From positions 1-43,497 of the forward strand of contig JAJZFA010000058.1 in assembly GCA_021805565.1 (NCBI GenBank): DNA of 43,497 nucleotides, read 5' to 3'. The notes under the pieces are model-generated. The model had not been told where the DNA came from. It saw nothing but the letters and a program-made list of their open reading frames with translations, and made no database searches. Of the stretch, positions 1 to 8,314 are shown piece after piece (within the stretch, counting starts at the first letter, position 1; every line of letters starts with the position of its first letter). The DNA is from Pseudomonadota bacterium (GTDB lineage Bacteria; Pseudomonadota; Alphaproteobacteria; Acetobacterales; Acetobacteraceae). A program made the translations under genes and the position numbers.

Positions 1-1
1 C

Positions 2-538
2 GGCCTCGCCTACATGATCATGCTCGGTGGTCTGAGGCCGTTTCTGTTCTGGGCCAACCGGGACTGGTTCGGCGCATCCGACACCGCCTGGACCGGATTG
101 CTGGTGGCGCAAGGGGCAGGAGCGCTGATCGGTGCGCTGGCGTCAGCGCTGTTCGTATCCCGCTTGCTGGCCGGCATGTCGGCCTACACGCTGACGCTCG
201 CGGCGGGTATCATGGAAGGTGCGATCCATCTGTTGCTGTTGTTCGCACAAACCGCTTCAGAGGCGATCGTCATTCTGGCGGTGGCCGGCATCCCCGAGAT
301 TATTTCGACAGCCGCCTGGTTCACCGCGCTTCAGTTGCGGCTGGCGCCGGGCCAGCAGGCACTGTTCTTTACGTTCGTCTCGCCGCTCTGGGATCTGTTT
401 TTTGCCGCCGGTATCGGGTCTGCCGCTTTGCACGCGGATGGGATGCTGTCACTGCCGGCATACTGGGCGCTGGTATCGTTATGCGCGACGGTGCCGTTGA
501 TACCGTTGCTGGCGTTTCGTAATCGTCACGTCCGATAG
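2..538 (+). CDS. MFS-type transporter, C-terminal part (5' end outside window)
   Basis: The reading frame is open to the left edge, so this is the 3' part of a longer gene; an internal ATG at 14 is not a convincing start. The 178 or so visible residues are very hydrophobic, with about five membrane segments separated by short polar loops, and they end in a basic tail (RNRHVR). The pattern of Gly/Ala-rich helices resembles the last half of a major facilitator superfamily permease, which would move a small solute across the inner membrane. The substrate cannot be told. The stop codon overlaps the end of the convergent hydrolase gene by 13 bp. The family call rests on composition and helix pattern only. 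Confidence 0.6.
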   Translation, partial: GLAYMIMLGGLRPFLFWANRDWFGASDTAWTGLLVAQGAGALIGALASALFVSRLLAGMSAYTLTLAAGIMEGAIHLLLLFAQTASEAIVILAVAGIPEIISTAAWFTALQLRLAPGQQALFFTFVSPLWDLFFAAGIGSAALHADGMLSLPAYWALVSLCATVPLIPLLAFRNRHVR

Positions 539-2313
539 AGGCCGGCCTCTTCTGGCAGCAGCAGCCGGTCTTCCACCAGCGCGACGGTTACTGCCCGCAC
601 GGCATCGGGATAGCTGGTTCCCGGATAGCGGGCGGCCAGGGAAAGTCGCGGATCGGCGGCCATCGCGGTTTCGGGGAATGCCAGGAATGTGCCGTCCCGG
701 TCGGCCAGTTCGCCATCCGGATAGGGCGCTGCATAGATATTCCAGCCGGCGAATGTTCCGCGTGGCACCGCGATGTCTGGCAGGTGTATCCCGCCACGTT
801 CGTTGCCGTCAGCATCGACCTGCGGCACCAGCACGCCATAGGTCCGGCCGGCGGGGGCTGGATTGGTCCAATCGGCCAGCGGGGCGGCATCGTTCGCCGC
901 GCGCGGCACGATCATTCCGGGGATAGCCGGAAAGGCAACGTCGGCAGCCTTGACCAGCGTCCCGTCGCCGATGCGTGGAATCCGGCTGTCCGGCGGCAGC
1001 CGGCCGGTCGCAACCCACGCGTCCAGCGCCACCAGAAGCGCCCGGACGGCCGGCATCGGATCGTGCCAATTGCGCGGATAAACGCAGGGACCGTTGTCGC
1101 GCGGCATGCCCGCCTTGCCCCCGTGTTGCGTGCCCGCCACCAGATAGGTCCGCACGTTTTCCGGCAAGGCGATGTCGGTTGTACCGAGCGGATCGGTGTG
1201 CAGGAGGGAGGCGCCTTTTTGCCAGTATTCGGTGGAAGTATTGGTTTCGATCAGCAACGGATCGGTGGCATCGCCGCGCAGCAGCGCGCCGCTGGCCCCA
1301 GTCACCGGATCGTCCATGAAGGCGGCGGAATGGGGGAAAGCGATTTCCGGGAAATCGTGGTCTTCATGCCAGGTGCGGGTGCGGAACGGCTGGCCGAACG
1401 GCGCATTGTGAAACACCCGGCCGATACCGGCGACATGGGTGAACACGCCATCGAAGACGCGGCGTCCGTCTTCATCGCCGTTGAAGCCTTGCGCGATATG
1501 ATCGCGTAAGTAACGGCCGGCCTGCGATATGCCGAAACCTAGCGTGTGCCGGACCGGCTGGCCCAGCAGGTCCGCGCCATGGTGACGGAAGTGACTAACG
1601 ATATCGCGTGTCGCGGCAAAGCCGATGCCCAGCACACGAGGGCCGGTCGCACGATAGGCAACCTCGTAAATCGATCCCGTTTCGACTGGCGCGAGCGGGC
1701 GCACTGTACGGCTATGCGGCATTTCGGACGCAACGGGCATCCGCGCCGCGGTTTGTGTCCGGCGGACTGTCACGCTTGCCGGACCGGTGGATTCATAGCT
1801 CAGCCGGAACATTTCATGCGTGCCCAGCCGCGTGCCGGACACGAATTCCTCGCGGATTGACTGGGTCATGCCATCGATGATCGGCACATCCAGCGACAGG
1901 CCCGTCGATATTGGCGCGCCTGGATCCCAACCTGTCCAAAGCAACGAAAACCCCAGCCGAAGCGGCAGCGCGTTGCCAAGGTCTTCCGCCGTTTGTGGCT
2001 GGTTTCCCATCGCCCCGGCGCACAGATTGGCGAACAGCATGATGCGGCCGCGATTGTTCACCTCATACAGCAGGCGGCCCTTTCCTTTCGCCGCATCCGC
2101 TGGCCGCAGCAGCACGAAGTCGCTCCGGTATTCCACCAGACCGGCGGCGTTGCGCGGGGCCTTGTCCAGCAGAGCGATGCCTCGGTTGCCCGGGTGGGCC
2201 GGGTCCAGAGCGCCGGAAGCTATGCCATCGATCCGTTCATAAGCACCGGCATCGCCGAACAAGGCGCCCCCAACAAACGGCGTCCGGGTCGTTATGGCGA
2301 TCCCGGTTATCAT
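526..2313 (-). CDS. Large alpha/beta hydrolase (Abhydrolase_10-like)
   Basis: A protein of 595 residues resembling the bacterial 'alpha/beta hydrolase domain-containing' family (Abhydrolase_10), whose substrates are mostly unknown. Visible marks are the family-like segment LLYEVNNRG near residue 110 and a nucleophile-elbow-like GISQAG with Ser near residue 262. No signal peptide is seen, so it is probably cytoplasmic. I chose the ATG at 2313 because it overlaps the TGA of the upstream CoA-transferase subunit B in an ATGA arrangement, a classic sign of translational coupling. The frame stays open further upstream, but that part reads antisense-style through the transferase gene. Coupling suggests it acts on an ester, thioester or lactone in the same pathway as the CoA-transferase (inference). 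Confidence 0.8.
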   Translation of the reverse strand: MITGIAITTRTPFVGGALFGDAGAYERIDGIASGALDPAHPGNRGIALLDKAPRNAAGLVEYRSDFVLLRPADAAKGKGRLLYEVNNRGRIMLFANLCAGAMGNQPQTAEDLGNALPLRLGFSLLWTGWDPGAPISTGLSLDVPIIDGMTQSIREEFVSGTRLGTHEMFRLSYESTGPASVTVRRTQTAARMPVASEMPHSRTVRPLAPVETGSIYEVAYRATGPRVLGIGFAATRDIVSHFRHHGADLLGQPVRHTLGFGISQAGRYLRDHIAQGFNGDEDGRRVFDGVFTHVAGIGRVFHNAPFGQPFRTRTWHEDHDFPEIAFPHSAAFMDDPVTGASGALLRGDATDPLLIETNTSTEYWQKGASLLHTDPLGTTDIALPENVRTYLVAGTQHGGKAGMPRDNGPCVYPRNWHDPMPAVRALLVALDAWVATGRLPPDSRIPRIGDGTLVKAADVAFPAIPGMIVPRAANDAAPLADWTNPAPAGRTYGVLVPQVDADGNERGGIHLPDIAVPRGTFAGWNIYAAPYPDGELADRDGTFLAFPETAMAADPRLSLAARYPGTSYPDAVRAVTVALVEDRLLLPEEAGLYRT

Positions 2314-2957
2314 TGCCAGTGCAGTTTCGCTTCGCTGCGGTCCTGCAATTCGGCCGGGGTCATGCCGTCGACCATGTCCAGCACCAGAAAGCCGTTCGGT
2401 GCGATCCCCAGCACAGCCAGATCGGTATAGACGCGCGTCACCACACCTTTCGCCGTCAAAGGATACGAACAGACTTGCCGGATGCGCGATCCGCCGTTGC
2501 CTTTGGTGGTGTGTTCCATCGCCACCCATAAACGTTTCGCGCCGATCGCCAGGTCCATCGCCCCGCCGACCTGTTTGACTGCCTCATCCGGCGCCCGCGC
2601 CCAGTTGGCGATGTCGCCGTTTTCGGCAACCTCGAACGCGCCCAAAACGCAAAGATCGAGGTGCCCGCCACGGGCGATGACGAAACTGTCCGCATGGTGA
2701 ACGAACGAACCGCCGGTGCGAAGGGTTATATGCTGCGTTCCGGCATTGACCAGATACGGATCGATCTTGTCCGGGTCCGGGGCGGGTCCGGCACCGATCA
2801 CGCCGTTTTCGGAATGAAAAATCACCTCCCGGTCGTTGGGTACATGGTCCGATACGCCGGTCGGAATGCCGATGCCGAGGTTGACGAACCAGCCTTCGGG
2901 AATATCGCGGGCGATGCGTGCGGCGATGCCGGCCCGGTCCAGCGGACGGAATGTCAT
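2310..2957 (-). CDS. 3-oxoacid/3-oxoadipate CoA-transferase, subunit B
   Basis: A 215-residue beta subunit of a class I CoA-transferase, which moves CoA from succinyl-CoA to a 3-oxoacid through a glutamyl-CoA intermediate. The family signature is clear: GIGIPTGVSD near the N-terminus, then HSENGVIG, whose Glu is the catalytic residue in this family, and later a conserved segment ending in LDMVDGMTP. I start at the ATG at 2957, which has AAGGA about 8 nt upstream; a GTG at 2972 would overlap the stop of subunit A and is possible. Sequence alone cannot separate succinyl-CoA:acetoacetate transferase from the PcaJ type, so no gene symbol is given. It pairs with subunit A just upstream. Confidence 0.93.
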   Translation of the reverse strand: MTFRPLDRAGIAARIARDIPEGWFVNLGIGIPTGVSDHVPNDREVIFHSENGVIGAGPAPDPDKIDPYLVNAGTQHITLRTGGSFVHHADSFVIARGGHLDLCVLGAFEVAENGDIANWARAPDEAVKQVGGAMDLAIGAKRLWVAMEHTTKGNGGSRIRQVCSYPLTAKGVVTRVYTDLAVLGIAPNGFLVLDMVDGMTPAELQDRSEAKLHWQ

Positions 2958-2968
2958 GACTGTTTCCT

Positions 2969-3625
2969 TCACTCTGGCACATGCACGACGCGGTGGACGA
3001 AGACACCGGGCGTATGAACATTGGCCGGCGGTATGTCGCCAAGCGGCACGATGTGGCGGGTCTGCACGACGGTCAGCGCGGCGGCCATGGCCATCACCGG
3101 GTTGAAGTTCCGGGCGCTCGCGCGATGGGTCAGATTGCCCCAGCGGTCGGCTTCCCAGGCGTCGATCAGGGCCACGTCGCCGCGCAGCGGAAACTCCAGC
3201 AGGCAGTTGCGGCCATTAATGACACGGGTTTCCCGGCCTTCGGCCAGCAGTGTGTCGGCGCCCGTGGGCGTGTAGAACGCCTGAATGCCGGCGCCGGCCG
3301 CGCGCAGCCGTTCCGCCAGGGTGCCCTGGGGGACGATCTCCAGTTCCAGCTTGCCGGCAGCGAACAGGCGGCCGGCGGTGCTGTCGGGCCGCACAAAGCT
3401 ACAGATCAGCTTATCGACCTGGCCGGTTGCCAGAATGTCGGCGGTTGGGCCTGTGTCCCGGCCGCCGGAGTTCGCGACCAGTGTCAGGTTGCGTGCGCCC
3501 TGCGCGACCAGGCCCTTCACGAGGGTTTCGGGGATGCCGTTGCCGAACCCAGCCATCAGGATTACGGCGCCGTCGGCGATGCCGGCCAGCGCGGCCGGCA
3601 CATCGGGCACGAATTTATCGATCAT
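2969..3625 (-). CDS. 3-oxoacid/3-oxoadipate CoA-transferase, subunit A
   Basis: A 218-residue alpha subunit of the same class I CoA-transferase. Recognisable elements are the N-terminal GFGNGIPETL loop (the CoA-binding glycine-rich region of this family), LVPQGT-like IVPQGTLAERLRAAGAGI in the middle, FYTPTGADTLLAEG, and the closing TPGVFVHRVV. The ATG at 3625 starts the conserved N-terminus (MIDKF); open frame upstream of it has no similarity and runs into the TPR gene. Subunit B begins 11 nt after this stop. Together the pair forms a heteromeric enzyme for ketone-body or aromatic (beta-ketoadipate) catabolism. Which substrate is used is not settled by the sequence. Confidence 0.92.
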   Translation of the reverse strand: MIDKFVPDVPAALAGIADGAVILMAGFGNGIPETLVKGLVAQGARNLTLVANSGGRDTGPTADILATGQVDKLICSFVRPDSTAGRLFAAGKLELEIVPQGTLAERLRAAGAGIQAFYTPTGADTLLAEGRETRVINGRNCLLEFPLRGDVALIDAWEADRWGNLTHRASARNFNPVMAMAAALTVVQTRHIVPLGDIPPANVHTPGVFVHRVVHVPE

Positions 3626-3698
3626 CCGCCGCTGGTTCCCTGGAGCCTGTTTCGCCGGTATCTGAGCGCGGTTTCGGATCGATGGCAACGGACCGGCG

Positions 3699-4526
3699 CT
3701 ACCGCTGGTCCGGCCCCGCTTCCAGCAAAGACAGATTCTGTTGCGCCAGATCGGCGGTCGTGCTGTCCGGATCGGCGCCGCGTGCCTGCTCCCAGTCCAT
3801 CCTCGCGCCCGCCGCGTCGCCCATGCGCTGGCGCAGGATGCCGCGTTCCAACAGCGCATCGGGATCGTTCGGGTCAAGCCGCAATGCCTGCGACACGTCG
3901 GCCTGCGCCAAATCGAGCTGATTCAGATTCCGGTGCATGGCAGCACGCAAAATCAACGCATCGGGACGCTTTGCGTCAAGCCGCAACGCCGCGCTGACGT
4001 CGTCCACCGCGTTCGCATACCAGCCGAGTGCGCCTTCGGCCGTGGCCCGCATGATGAACAATTCTGTGTCGGCGGGCGACAGTGCCAACGCCAGTGTGGC
4101 ATCTGCCACCGCTAGGCCGTCCTGGCGTGCCATCATCCGAGCCTGAATTGCCTGACTGAGCACCGATGCCCGGGCCATTGGCGGGGCGCTGGTGGTTTGG
4201 GCGAGCAGTTCCAGCACCGCCGCGCCGGATTGGGGGTTTCCCGATGCGATCAGGGCCAGGCCGCGGCAATGCGTCGCGCCGTCGCCTCCGCCATCGGCCT
4301 GCCATGTCTCAGCCAGGGTAACAGCGCCGGTCGGGTCGGCCGCCAGCGTGTCCAGGCAGGATTCATAGGTGCGGCCCTCGGCGATGCGCGGCGGAAACGG
4401 TGGCACCGGCAGTTCGGTGGACGCTTCGTCCGCGGGCGCCGGGGATGGCTTCGGCCAACAGAACACGCTGGCGAGACCGCACACCAGAATCAGGGACGCG
4501 CAGAGTAGTGTCAGGCGCCGGGACAT
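3699..4526 (-). CDS. TPR-repeat protein with N-terminal membrane anchor
   Basis: A protein of 275 residues. An N-terminal hydrophobic segment (residues about 5-22, LTLLCASLILVCGLASVF) should act as a signal anchor or uncleaved signal; there is no clean lipobox. After a Pro-rich linker come at least three tetratricopeptide-like helices in the second half, seen as repeating A-x-x-D-x-x-x-A-L-x-L-x-P/A blocks (residues about 145-265). TPR arrays bind other proteins, so a periplasmic scaffold role is likely. Its ATG lies 10 nt after the stop of the TPR/glycosyltransferase-like gene, so the two are probably co-transcribed. No specific function can be given. Confidence 0.8.
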   Translation of the reverse strand: MSRRLTLLCASLILVCGLASVFCWPKPSPAPADEASTELPVPPFPPRIAEGRTYESCLDTLAADPTGAVTLAETWQADGGGDGATHCRGLALIASGNPQSGAAVLELLAQTTSAPPMARASVLSQAIQARMMARQDGLAVADATLALALSPADTELFIMRATAEGALGWYANAVDDVSAALRLDAKRPDALILRAAMHRNLNQLDLAQADVSQALRLDPNDPDALLERGILRQRMGDAAGARMDWEQARGADPDSTTADLAQQNLSLLEAGPDQR

Positions 4527-4536
4527 AGGCAATAGC

Positions 4537-5706
4537 TTAACCGGACTTGCTGAAAAGGGGGAAGGCATTCTGTCCGATGTGCTGTCCGGCTGGCAGTTCG
4601 CCGAATGGCGGAAAGGGCACACTGCCCAGGCACGGCTGAAAAATACTATCGTGAATCAGTACGTTATGGCGGATCGCCGGCCAGACGACCTGGGCCAGCA
4701 CATCCTGGTCGATATGATTGGTTTCCATTCGCCAGGGCTTGTATCTGGTCAGCAATGCAAAGGGCGGCGACAGAATGCCTCCCACGCCGCCGAACAGCCC
4801 GGCCAGCAGCAGGTCGGTGTGGGAGTACCAGTCGCGCATGGCGTGGAAAGGGCGATCCGATTGCAGCCAGGCATCGACGGCGATGCGTTCCTTCACCGTC
4901 AGCAGCGAGTCGGCGTCGCGGATCAGGAAACGCTTTACGTCCGGGTCGGCAAACGCCTCTAACCGCCATAGCAGGGCGCGATGCGCCGGGACATCGTTCG
5001 GCAGGTGCATGGGCCGAAGTTGCACGCCCAGGGCGAGTAATTTGGCAAGATAGGCCGGATCGACCGTCCGGTCGTGATACACGCGGATGGTCCAGGCTGG
5101 AAACAGATGCGGCCGGATGCGCGCGTTTTCCAGCAGCGGCACGGTGTACCGGGGCTGATTGCCCCAGAGCGTATAGGCGATGACGTTGCCCGACCGTTGT
5201 CCTGGATCGAACGGCGGGGGCTTGCCGGCGGGGATTGCCGCCACGGGAGGCGACGCACCGAACATCCGGTCCTTGCTTTCGAGCGCAACGCGGCCGGCCT
5301 CGATAGCGCGATCGCGTAGGCCGGTGCGCCAATAAGCTTCGCACAGGCAATCATGTACGTTGGCGCTGCGTGACCCCAGTGCCACGGCAGCCTGGGAGGC
5401 GGCAATGGCCAGGGAGATGTCTTGTGCCGTCAGCGCAACGACAGCCAGATTTTCGTGTAGTGCGGCATTGTCCGGAAACAGGCAAAGTCCATCCTTTAAC
5501 ACCGACAGCGCATCGGCAACCCGGCCGGCGGCGTGATGGATCAGGCCGGCGAACAGGAAGTCATCGCCGGATTGAAGTCCGGCCGCCTTAGCCAAAGCCA
5601 GAACCGCGGATTGGGCACCGGCCGCCTCCGCCAACCGTCCTGTCGCATAGGCCTCGCGGGCGTCGATCCTCAGTGCGGCCAAACCAGATGCCGGCATGGC
5701 CGCCAC
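4537..5706 (-). CDS. TPR domain plus glycosyltransferase-like domain, unknown function
   Basis: A protein of 389 residues with two parts. Residues 1 to about 150 form TPR-like helical repeats (Ala-rich, with SVLKDGLCLFPDNAALHENL typical of a TPR turn). From about 170 on, the segment NVIAYTLWG opens a fold that looks like a nucleotide-sugar glycosyltransferase: RDADS (near residue 265) matches the DxD metal-sugar motif in position and style, and FHAMRDWYSH follows. The GTG at 5706 is preferred because GGAG sits 5 nt before it; an ATG at 5697 is the alternative. It begins 17 nt after glcB and ends 10 nt before the TPR protein. The acceptor substrate is unknown, and the enzyme call is inference from motifs. 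Confidence 0.7.
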   Translation of the reverse strand: MAAMPASGLAALRIDAREAYATGRLAEAAGAQSAVLALAKAAGLQSGDDFLFAGLIHHAAGRVADALSVLKDGLCLFPDNAALHENLAVVALTAQDISLAIAASQAAVALGSRSANVHDCLCEAYWRTGLRDRAIEAGRVALESKDRMFGASPPVAAIPAGKPPPFDPGQRSGNVIAYTLWGNQPRYTVPLLENARIRPHLFPAWTIRVYHDRTVDPAYLAKLLALGVQLRPMHLPNDVPAHRALLWRLEAFADPDVKRFLIRDADSLLTVKERIAVDAWLQSDRPFHAMRDWYSHTDLLLAGLFGGVGGILSPPFALLTRYKPWRMETNHIDQDVLAQVVWPAIRHNVLIHDSIFQPCLGSVPFPPFGELPAGQHIGQNAFPLFSKSG

Positions 5707-5723
5707 GCTCGCTCCGCCGGGGT

Positions 5724-7892
5724 TCAGGCCGCGGCCTTCGCCTCCCGCCGGCGGCGATGCAGGATAAATTCGGTGTAGCCGTTCGGCTGCGTCCGGCCCT
5801 CGAAGATCAGGTCGCAGGCGGCCTTGAACGCGATGCCGTCGAAGCCGGGCGCCATCGGCTTATACAGCGGATCGCCGACGTTCTGGCGATCCACCACCGC
5901 GGCCATCCGGCGCAATGCCTCGGTCACCTGTGCGGCCGTGACCACGCCATGATGCAGCCAGTTGGCGATGTGCTGGGAAGAAATCCGTAGTGTCGCGCGA
6001 TCTTCCATCAGGCCCACGTCATGGATGTCCGGCACTTTGGAACAGCCAACGCCCTGGTCGATCCAGCGCACGACATAGCCCAGGATGCCCTGACAGTTGT
6101 TGTCCAGTTCCTGCTTCAGATCGTCGGGGGACCAATTCTGGCCCTCGGCCAGCGGGATGGTCAGCAAGTCTTTCAACGCGGCGCGCGGGCGCGACGCCAG
6201 TTCGGTCTGGCGGGCGGCAACATCGACCTGATGGTAGTGCAACGCGTGTAGCGTCGCGGCGGTGGGGGATGGCACCCACGCGGTGTTGGCGCCGGCCATC
6301 GGGTGGCCGATTTTCTGCACCAGCATGTCCGCCATCCGGTCCGGCGCGGCCCACATGCCCTTGCCGATCTGTGCTTTGCCGCGCAAACCGCATTCCAGGC
6401 CGATCTCGACGTTCTGGTCCTCATACGCCTTGATCCAGGCGGTGCCGCGCATTTCGTTTTTGCGGATCATCGGGCCGGCTTCGATGGACGTGTGAATTTC
6501 ATCGCCGGTGCGATCCAGGAAGCCGGTATTGATGAACACCACCCGGTTCGCGGCCGCGCCGATACAGGCTTTCAGATTGGCGGAGGTCCGCCGCTCCTCA
6601 TCCATGATGCCCATTTTCACGGTGTTCGGCGCCAAATTCAGGATGGTTTCGACCCTGGCGAACAGATCGGCGGTTAAAGCGACTTCCTCCGGCCCGTGCA
6701 TTTTCGGCTTCACGATATACACCGATCCAGCCCGGCTGTTCTTGACCGGACCCTTGCTGTTCAGGTCGTGCATCGCGATCAGGGTGGTCACGGCGGCGTC
6801 CAGAAATCCTTCGGGAATTTCGGCACCCGACGCGTCCAGCACCGCATCGGTGTACATGTGATGGCCGACATTGCGGATCAGCATCAGGCTGCGGCCGGAC
6901 AGCCAGACGCTGCCGGTGCCCGCGGGCTTGGTATATTGCCGGTCGGCGTTCAGCCTACGGGTCATCGCTTGGCCGTTCTTCTCGAACGTGTCCGCCAGCG
7001 TGCCGTTCATCAGGCCCAACCAGTTGCGGTAGGCGACGACTTTGTCTTCGGCATCGACGGCGGCGATGGAATCCTCGCAATCCTGGATCGTGGTCAGGGC
7101 GGATTCCATTGTCACATCGGCGACACCGGCGGCGTCGTCCTTGCCGATGGAATGGGTCCGGTCGATCACAATCTCGAGATGCAAGCCGTTATGCCTTAAC
7201 AGGACAGCGGAGGGTGCCGCCGCGTCCCCGCGATAGCCGGCGAACTGCGCCGGGTCCTTCAACCCGGTGCTTCCGCCGTCCTTCAGGCCAACGCTAAGTG
7301 CGCCATCCTTCACGGTGTAGCTATTGGCTCCGGCGTGGCTGCCGGTGTTGAGCGGCGCCGCGCTGTCGAGAATTTCCCGAACCTTCGCCACGACCTTGGC
7401 ACCCCGGACAGTGTTGTAGCCGCGCCCGCGGGCCGCACCGTCGGCGTCGGGAATGGCGTCGGTGCCGTATAACGCATCGTAAAGACTGCCCCAGCGCGCG
7501 TTGGCGGCATTCAGCGCATAGCGCGCGTTGGTCACCGGTACGACCAGTTGCGGACCGGCGAGCATCGCGATTTCCGCATCGACGTTGGATGTGCTGACCG
7601 CGACATTGGCCGGTTCCGCGACCAGATAGCCAATTTCGCGCAGGAACTTCAGGTAACCGTCCGGATCGGCTGGCTTGCCCTTGTGCGCCAGCTGCCAGGC
7701 ATCGATCAGTTGCTGGAGCGAGTCGCGCTTTGCCAGCAGCGTCTTGCAGCGCGGCGCCAGATCGGCGACCAGTCCGGCAAACCCGCTCCAGAAGGCATCG
7801 GCGCCGATCGCCGTTCCCGGCACGGCTTCGCTGTTGACAAAATCGTATAGCGGCCGGGCGATGCGGATACCGGCTGACTCGACATAATCCAT
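5724..7892 (-). CDS. glcB: Malate synthase G
   Basis: Condenses glyoxylate with acetyl-CoA to give malate in the cytosol. At 722 residues it has the usual length of the monomeric G isoform. Family segments are present in order: GYLVAEP near residue 90, the [13 protein letters not shown] block, [11 protein letters not shown] with the substrate/Mg-binding region following, [15 protein letters not shown], and near the C-terminus [17 protein letters not shown], which holds the catalytic Asp region of the family. The ATG at 7892 is preceded by AGGAG with about 9 nt spacing; open frame upstream has no similarity. In an organism using the ethylmalonyl-CoA pathway, this enzyme consumes the glyoxylate released by that pathway, which fits the mcd gene found 17 kb away. 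Confidence 0.97.
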   Translation of the reverse strand: MDYVESAGIRIARPLYDFVNSEAVPGTAIGADAFWSGFAGLVADLAPRCKTLLAKRDSLQQLIDAWQLAHKGKPADPDGYLKFLREIGYLVAEPANVAVSTSNVDAEIAMLAGPQLVVPVTNARYALNAANARWGSLYDALYGTDAIPDADGAARGRGYNTVRGAKVVAKVREILDSAAPLNTGSHAGANSYTVKDGALSVGLKDGGSTGLKDPAQFAGYRGDAAAPSAVLLRHNGLHLEIVIDRTHSIGKDDAAGVADVTMESALTTIQDCEDSIAAVDAEDKVVAYRNWLGLMNGTLADTFEKNGQAMTRRLNADRQYTKPAGTGSVWLSGRSLMLIRNVGHHMYTDAVLDASGAEIPEGFLDAAVTTLIAMHDLNSKGPVKNSRAGSVYIVKPKMHGPEEVALTADLFARVETILNLAPNTVKMGIMDEERRTSANLKACIGAAANRVVFINTGFLDRTGDEIHTSIEAGPMIRKNEMRGTAWIKAYEDQNVEIGLECGLRGKAQIGKGMWAAPDRMADMLVQKIGHPMAGANTAWVPSPTAATLHALHYHQVDVAARQTELASRPRAALKDLLTIPLAEGQNWSPDDLKQELDNNCQGILGYVVRWIDQGVGCSKVPDIHDVGLMEDRATLRISSQHIANWLHHGVVTAAQVTEALRRMAAVVDRQNVGDPLYKPMAPGFDGIAFKAACDLIFEGRTQPNGYTEFILHRRRREAKAAA

Positions 7893-8299
7893 GTTGTCTT
7901 GCTCCTGACGGGGCGGGAAGGGGGCGAAAGCAGGGCGTATATGACGGAAATGCGGCGACGTGCGAGTCCTGGGTTCTTCGCCTGTGTCATGCATTTGCCC
8001 CGTTTTCTCCGCATTGCGCCCAGAACACGCGCAACCGTGAGCTTGACATAATGGTGCGGCACCCGATGTGCCGGATACGGATGATGGCATGGCCGCATCC
8101 GCATGACGTTTCCCCCCAAACTTGAACGGTGCCCCTGGGTGCCGTTTTTTTTGCGACTCGGGTGCTGCCCCACTTATTGCCGATGCTGCGATAATTCTTT
8201 GTTTGAGCGGGCGGCTTCATCGGCGTGCTGCCGCACTTATTGCCGATGCTGCGATAATCCTTTGTTTGAGCGGGCAGCTTCATCGGCGTGCTGCCGCAC
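7893..8299. other. Intergenic region between glcB and the sensor kinase gene
   Basis: About 400 bp without a credible gene. It holds the 63-bp tandem repeats described separately, a perfect inverted repeat with 6-bp arms and 5-nt centre (CGGCAC-CCGAT-GTGCCG, 8057-8073) some 165 bp upstream of glcB, and a short stem (AACGG...CCGTT, 8125-8146) followed by eight T on the plus strand. The glcB promoter must lie here if glcB is not read from the kinase transcript, but I see no convincing -35/-10 pair on the minus strand. Confidence 0.6.
8057..8073. promoter_or_regulatory. Inverted repeat upstream of glcB, possible operator
   Basis: CGGCAC-CCGAT-GTGCCG is a perfect 6-bp palindrome around a 5-nt centre, about 165 bp upstream of the glcB start. 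The size fits a dimeric regulator site. No known consensus is matched, so the role is a guess. Confidence 0.25.
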
Positions 8300-8314
8300 T
8301 TATTGCCGATGCTG
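8162..8314. repeat. 63-bp tandem direct repeat, about 2.4 copies
   Basis: Unit 1 spans 8162-8224, unit 2 8225-8287 and a partial third copy 8288-8314. The units differ at only a few bases. The period is 63 bp, exactly 21 codons. The third copy contains the stop codon (8300-8302) and last five codons of the histidine kinase, so the other copies look like duplications of the gene's 3' end plus its trailer. Each unit carries near-complementary ends (GCTGCCGC and GCGGGCAGC) that could fold into a hairpin in the transcript. Confidence 0.92.

Noticed and set aside
2981-3997. A 338-codon plus-strand frame opposite CoA-transferase subunit A
   Set aside because: Antisense to a conserved enzyme and without any recognisable domain.
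8125-8152. Stem followed by T8 on the plus strand as a Rho-independent terminator
   Set aside because: No plus-strand gene ends nearby, and the stem is short and mismatched inside.
8162-8314. The tandem repeats as a CRISPR array
   Set aside because: The repeats are contiguous with no unique spacers, and there are no cas genes.
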